Source: Phenylobacterium sp. NIBR 498073
GTDB taxonomy: Bacteria > Pseudomonadota > Alphaproteobacteria > Caulobacterales > Caulobacteraceae
Direction of reading: 5' to 3'
DNA: 64,000 nucleotides
NCBI RefSeq assembly: GCF_027286305.1
Contig: NZ_CP114599.1
Coordinates: 1,798,001-1,862,000 of the forward strand
Below the pieces are notes generated by a model. That model ran no database searches. It saw nothing but the letters and a program-made list of their open reading frames with translations, and was not told where the DNA came from. Below, piece after piece: positions 62,246 to 64,000 of this stretch (its first letter is position 1; every line of letters starts with the position of its first letter). The translations under genes and the position numbers were made by a program.

Positions 62246-63850
62246 ATGGCTATCGCACTTTCCGCGCCGCGCGCGACCGAACTGAAGCCGCGGATCGTTG
62301 TGTTCGGCGTCGGGGGCGCCGGGGGCAACGCGGTCAACAACATGATCGAAGCCCATCTCGAGGGCGTCGAATTCGTCGTCGCCAACACCGATGCGCAGCA
62401 GCTGGCATTCGCCAAGACCGACCGCCGCATCCAGCTTGGCGTGCAGGTCACGCAGGGCCTCGGCGCCGGGGCGCACCCGGAAGTCGGGATGAGCGCGGCA
62501 GAGGAGTCGATCCCGGAGATCGGCGAGCACCTCGACGGCGCCCACATGATTTTCATCACCGCCGGCATGGGCGGCGGCACCGGCACCGGCGCGGCCCCGA
62601 TCATCGCCAAGTGCGCCCGTGAGCGCGGCATCCTGACCGTCGGCGTGGTGACCAAGCCCTTCCACTTCGAAGGCCGCCACCGCATGCGCCTGGCCGACGC
62701 CGGCATCGGCGAGCTGCAGCGCTATGTCGACACCCTGATCGTCATCCCTAACCAGAACCTGTTCCGGGTCGCCAACGAGCGGACCACCTTCGCCGAAGCC
62801 TTCGGCATGGCCGACCAGGTCCTGCACTCGGGCGTGCGCTCGATCACCGACCTGATGGTGCTGCCGGGCCTGATCAACCTCGACTTCGCCGACGTCCGCA
62901 CGGTCATGACCGAGATGGGCAAGGCGATGATGGGCACTGGCGAGGCGACCGGCGAAGACCGCGCCCTGATGGCCGCCCAGAACGCTATCGCCAACCCGCT
63001 GCTCGACGAAGTCTCGCTGAAGGGCGCCAAGGCGGTGCTGGTCAATGTGACCGGCGGCCTGGACATGACCCTGCTGGAAGTCGACGAGGCGGCCAACGCC
63101 ATCTCCGAGCAGGTCGACGCCGAGGCCAACATCATCTTCGGGGCGGCCTTCGATCCGACCCTGGAGGGCATGATCCGCGTGTCGGTGGTCGCCACCGGCA
63201 TGGATGGCGCTTCGATGGCGGCCATCGAGCCGAAGATCGAGCGCAAGCCGCTGACCGCGCCGCCGCTGCGGGCCGAGACCGTGCGTCCGGCCCCGGTGAC
63301 CGAGCCGGTGATGCGTGCGACCCCGACCTATGAGCGCCCGTCGCCGCCGAGCTTCGCCGACCGACCCGCGCCGCGCTATCCGGAACCGGCCGCCTATGTG
63401 CCGCCGGCCCCGACCGTGACGCCGGTCGCCGCGGCGCCCGCGCCGATCCCGGCGCCGGAGCCGGTCAAGGCGGTGTTCGAGGAAGAGCAGGGCGACCTCT
63501 ACAGCGCCCCGGTCCCGGCCGCCGCGCCGGCCCCGGTGGTCGCCGCCGCGCCCGAGCCGCAGATCACCCGCCCGATGACCAAGATCGTCGATCCGGCGGT
63601 CGAGGAATTTGAGGAAGAGCCGCTGTTCACGGAACCGGCCTATGAGGAGCGTCGTCCGCAACGCGGCGGCTTCCTCAGCCTGTTCGGCAGCCGTCCGCGC
63701 TACGAGCAACCGGCGCCGCAGCCGACGCGTCAGCAGGCGCCGGTGAGCCGCGGCGGCGCGCTGCCGGCCGAGCAGCCGGCCCAGGAAGCGCAGTTCGACA
63801 ACCAGGAAGACCTGGAGATCCCGTCCTTCCTGCGCCGCCTGGCCAACTAG
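62246..63850 (+). CDS. ftsZ: Cell division GTPase FtsZ
   Basis: A 534-residue tubulin homologue that forms the division ring. The globular GTPase part (residues about 15-325) has [14 protein letters not shown], the tubulin signature [10 protein letters not shown] near residue 109 and the T7-loop region [13 protein letters not shown] near residue 208. Residues about 330-510 form a Pro/Ala/Val-rich linker, longer than in enteric bacteria as is usual in Caulobacterales, and the C-terminal peptide [13 protein letters not shown] is the anchor-binding tail for FtsA and other partners. The start is the ATG at 62246, some 100 bp after the CtrA box. Confidence 0.97.
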   Translation: MAIALSAPRATELKPRIVVFGVGGAGGNAVNNMIEAHLEGVEFVVANTDAQQLAFAKTDRRIQLGVQVTQGLGAGAHPEVGMSAAEESIPEIGEHLDGAHMIFITAGMGGGTGTGAAPIIAKCARERGILTVGVVTKPFHFEGRHRMRLADAGIGELQRYVDTLIVIPNQNLFRVANERTTFAEAFGMADQVLHSGVRSITDLMVLPGLINLDFADVRTVMTEMGKAMMGTGEATGEDRALMAAQNAIANPLLDEVSLKGAKAVLVNVTGGLDMTLLEVDEAANAISEQVDAEANIIFGAAFDPTLEGMIRVSVVATGMDGASMAAIEPKIERKPLTAPPLRAETVRPAPVTEPVMRATPTYERPSPPSFADRPAPRYPEPAAYVPPAPTVTPVAAAPAPIPAPEPVKAVFEEEQGDLYSAPVPAAAPAPVVAAAPEPQITRPMTKIVDPAVEEFEEEPLFTEPAYEERRPQRGGFLSLFGSRPRYEQPAPQPTRQQAPVSRGGALPAEQPAQEAQFDNQEDLEIPSFLRRLAN

Positions 63851-63871
63851 GCCGGTCCACCAGATCGATGA

Positions 63872-63901
63872 AACGGCCGGGCGCCCGCCCGGCCGTTTTT
63901 C
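63872..63901 (+). terminator. Terminator after ftsZ
   Basis: Stem AACGGCCGGGCG/CGCCCGGCCGTT, about 20 bp after the ftsZ stop, followed by TTTCGTTT. It ends the dcw cluster and separates it from the convergent gene. Confidence 0.9.
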
Positions 63902-63904
63902 GTT

Positions 63905-64000
63905 TCAGGCCCTCGCGACCTCCCAGGTGGAGCCGATAAACGGCAGGCCGAGCTTGGCGGCCACGCGCTGCGAGGCGAGGTTTGTCGCCGCGGTGCTGTA
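63905..64000 (-). CDS. GNAT-family acetyltransferase, C-terminal fragment
   Basis: The last 31 codons of a gene that runs out of the window on the minus strand. The sequence reads ATNLASQRVAAKLGLPFIG, the usual N-x-x-S-x-R-V-x-x-K-L-G ending of GNAT acetyltransferases, followed by STWEVARA and a stop. Substrate unknown. Confidence 0.75.
   Translation of the reverse strand, partial: YSTAATNLASQRVAAKLGLPFIGSTWEVARA

Overview
This window reads as chromosomal DNA of a Caulobacteraceae-type alphaproteobacterium, most likely Phenylobacterium or Caulobacter. The reasons are its very high GC content, a complete division and cell-wall (dcw) cluster running from mraZ to ftsZ with rnpB just upstream, a perfect CtrA-type box (TTAA-N7-TTAA) and several GANTC (CcrM) sites in front of ftsZ, and an FtsZ with a long Pro/Ala-rich linker ending in the conserved IPSFLRR tail. 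The genus is an inference.

Positions 1 to about 25.75 kb look like an accessory catabolic island. Its right edge carries a tyrosine recombinase directly upstream of dusA, a known integration target, and the first 17 or so dusA codons have codon use unlike the rest of the gene. The island holds: (a) an operon (77-6295) of two acyl-CoA dehydrogenase subunits, two MaoC-fold hydratases, a thiolase-like protein, a DUF35 protein and an HTH-citrate synthase, laid out like the actinobacterial steroid side-chain (ChsE1/ChsE2, ChsH1/ChsH2, Ltp2) operon; (b) two units (6304-11880), each with a double-headed TetR regulator and an acyl-CoA dehydrogenase, the two dehydrogenases sharing a nearly identical central patch, followed by an acyl-CoA synthetase; (c) a module (13617-23974) with a TetR regulator, a GMC alcohol oxidoreductase (AlkJ type), a stand-alone SIR2-like protein, a TonB-dependent receptor, a CYP153-type P450, and a second thiolase/DUF35 pair. 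A shared palindrome, TCGAAC-N3-GTTCGA, lies in front of four genes of module (c), which suggests one regulon for uptake, terminal hydroxylation and alcohol oxidation of a hydrophobic aliphatic or terpenoid/steroid-like substrate. A LysR remnant sits beside the integrase.

Positions 25.75-41 kb look like ordinary core genome: dusA, a retropepsin-like protease, a DUF1289 protein, a thioesterase, a small secreted protein, a convergent phospholipase D / EEP phosphatase pair, a two-subunit pimeloyl-CoA dehydrogenase-like pair, a VOC protein, a gamma-carbonic anhydrase-like protein, a DMT transporter-amidase-GNAT set, an SDR, a divergent TetR-P450 pair around a perfect palindrome, and rnpB.

Positions 41.3-63.9 kb are the dcw cluster: mraZ-rsmH-ftsL-ftsI-murE-murF-mraY-murD, then an antisense methyltransferase, then ftsW-murG-murC-murB, then a histidine-phosphatase-like gene, an antisense PEP-CTERM gene and an M28 peptidase, then ddl-ftsQ-ftsA-ftsZ. 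Most genes overlap by 1-8 nt, implying translational coupling. The window ends in the C-terminus of an antisense GNAT gene. I see no tRNA genes, CRISPR arrays or complete insertion sequences.
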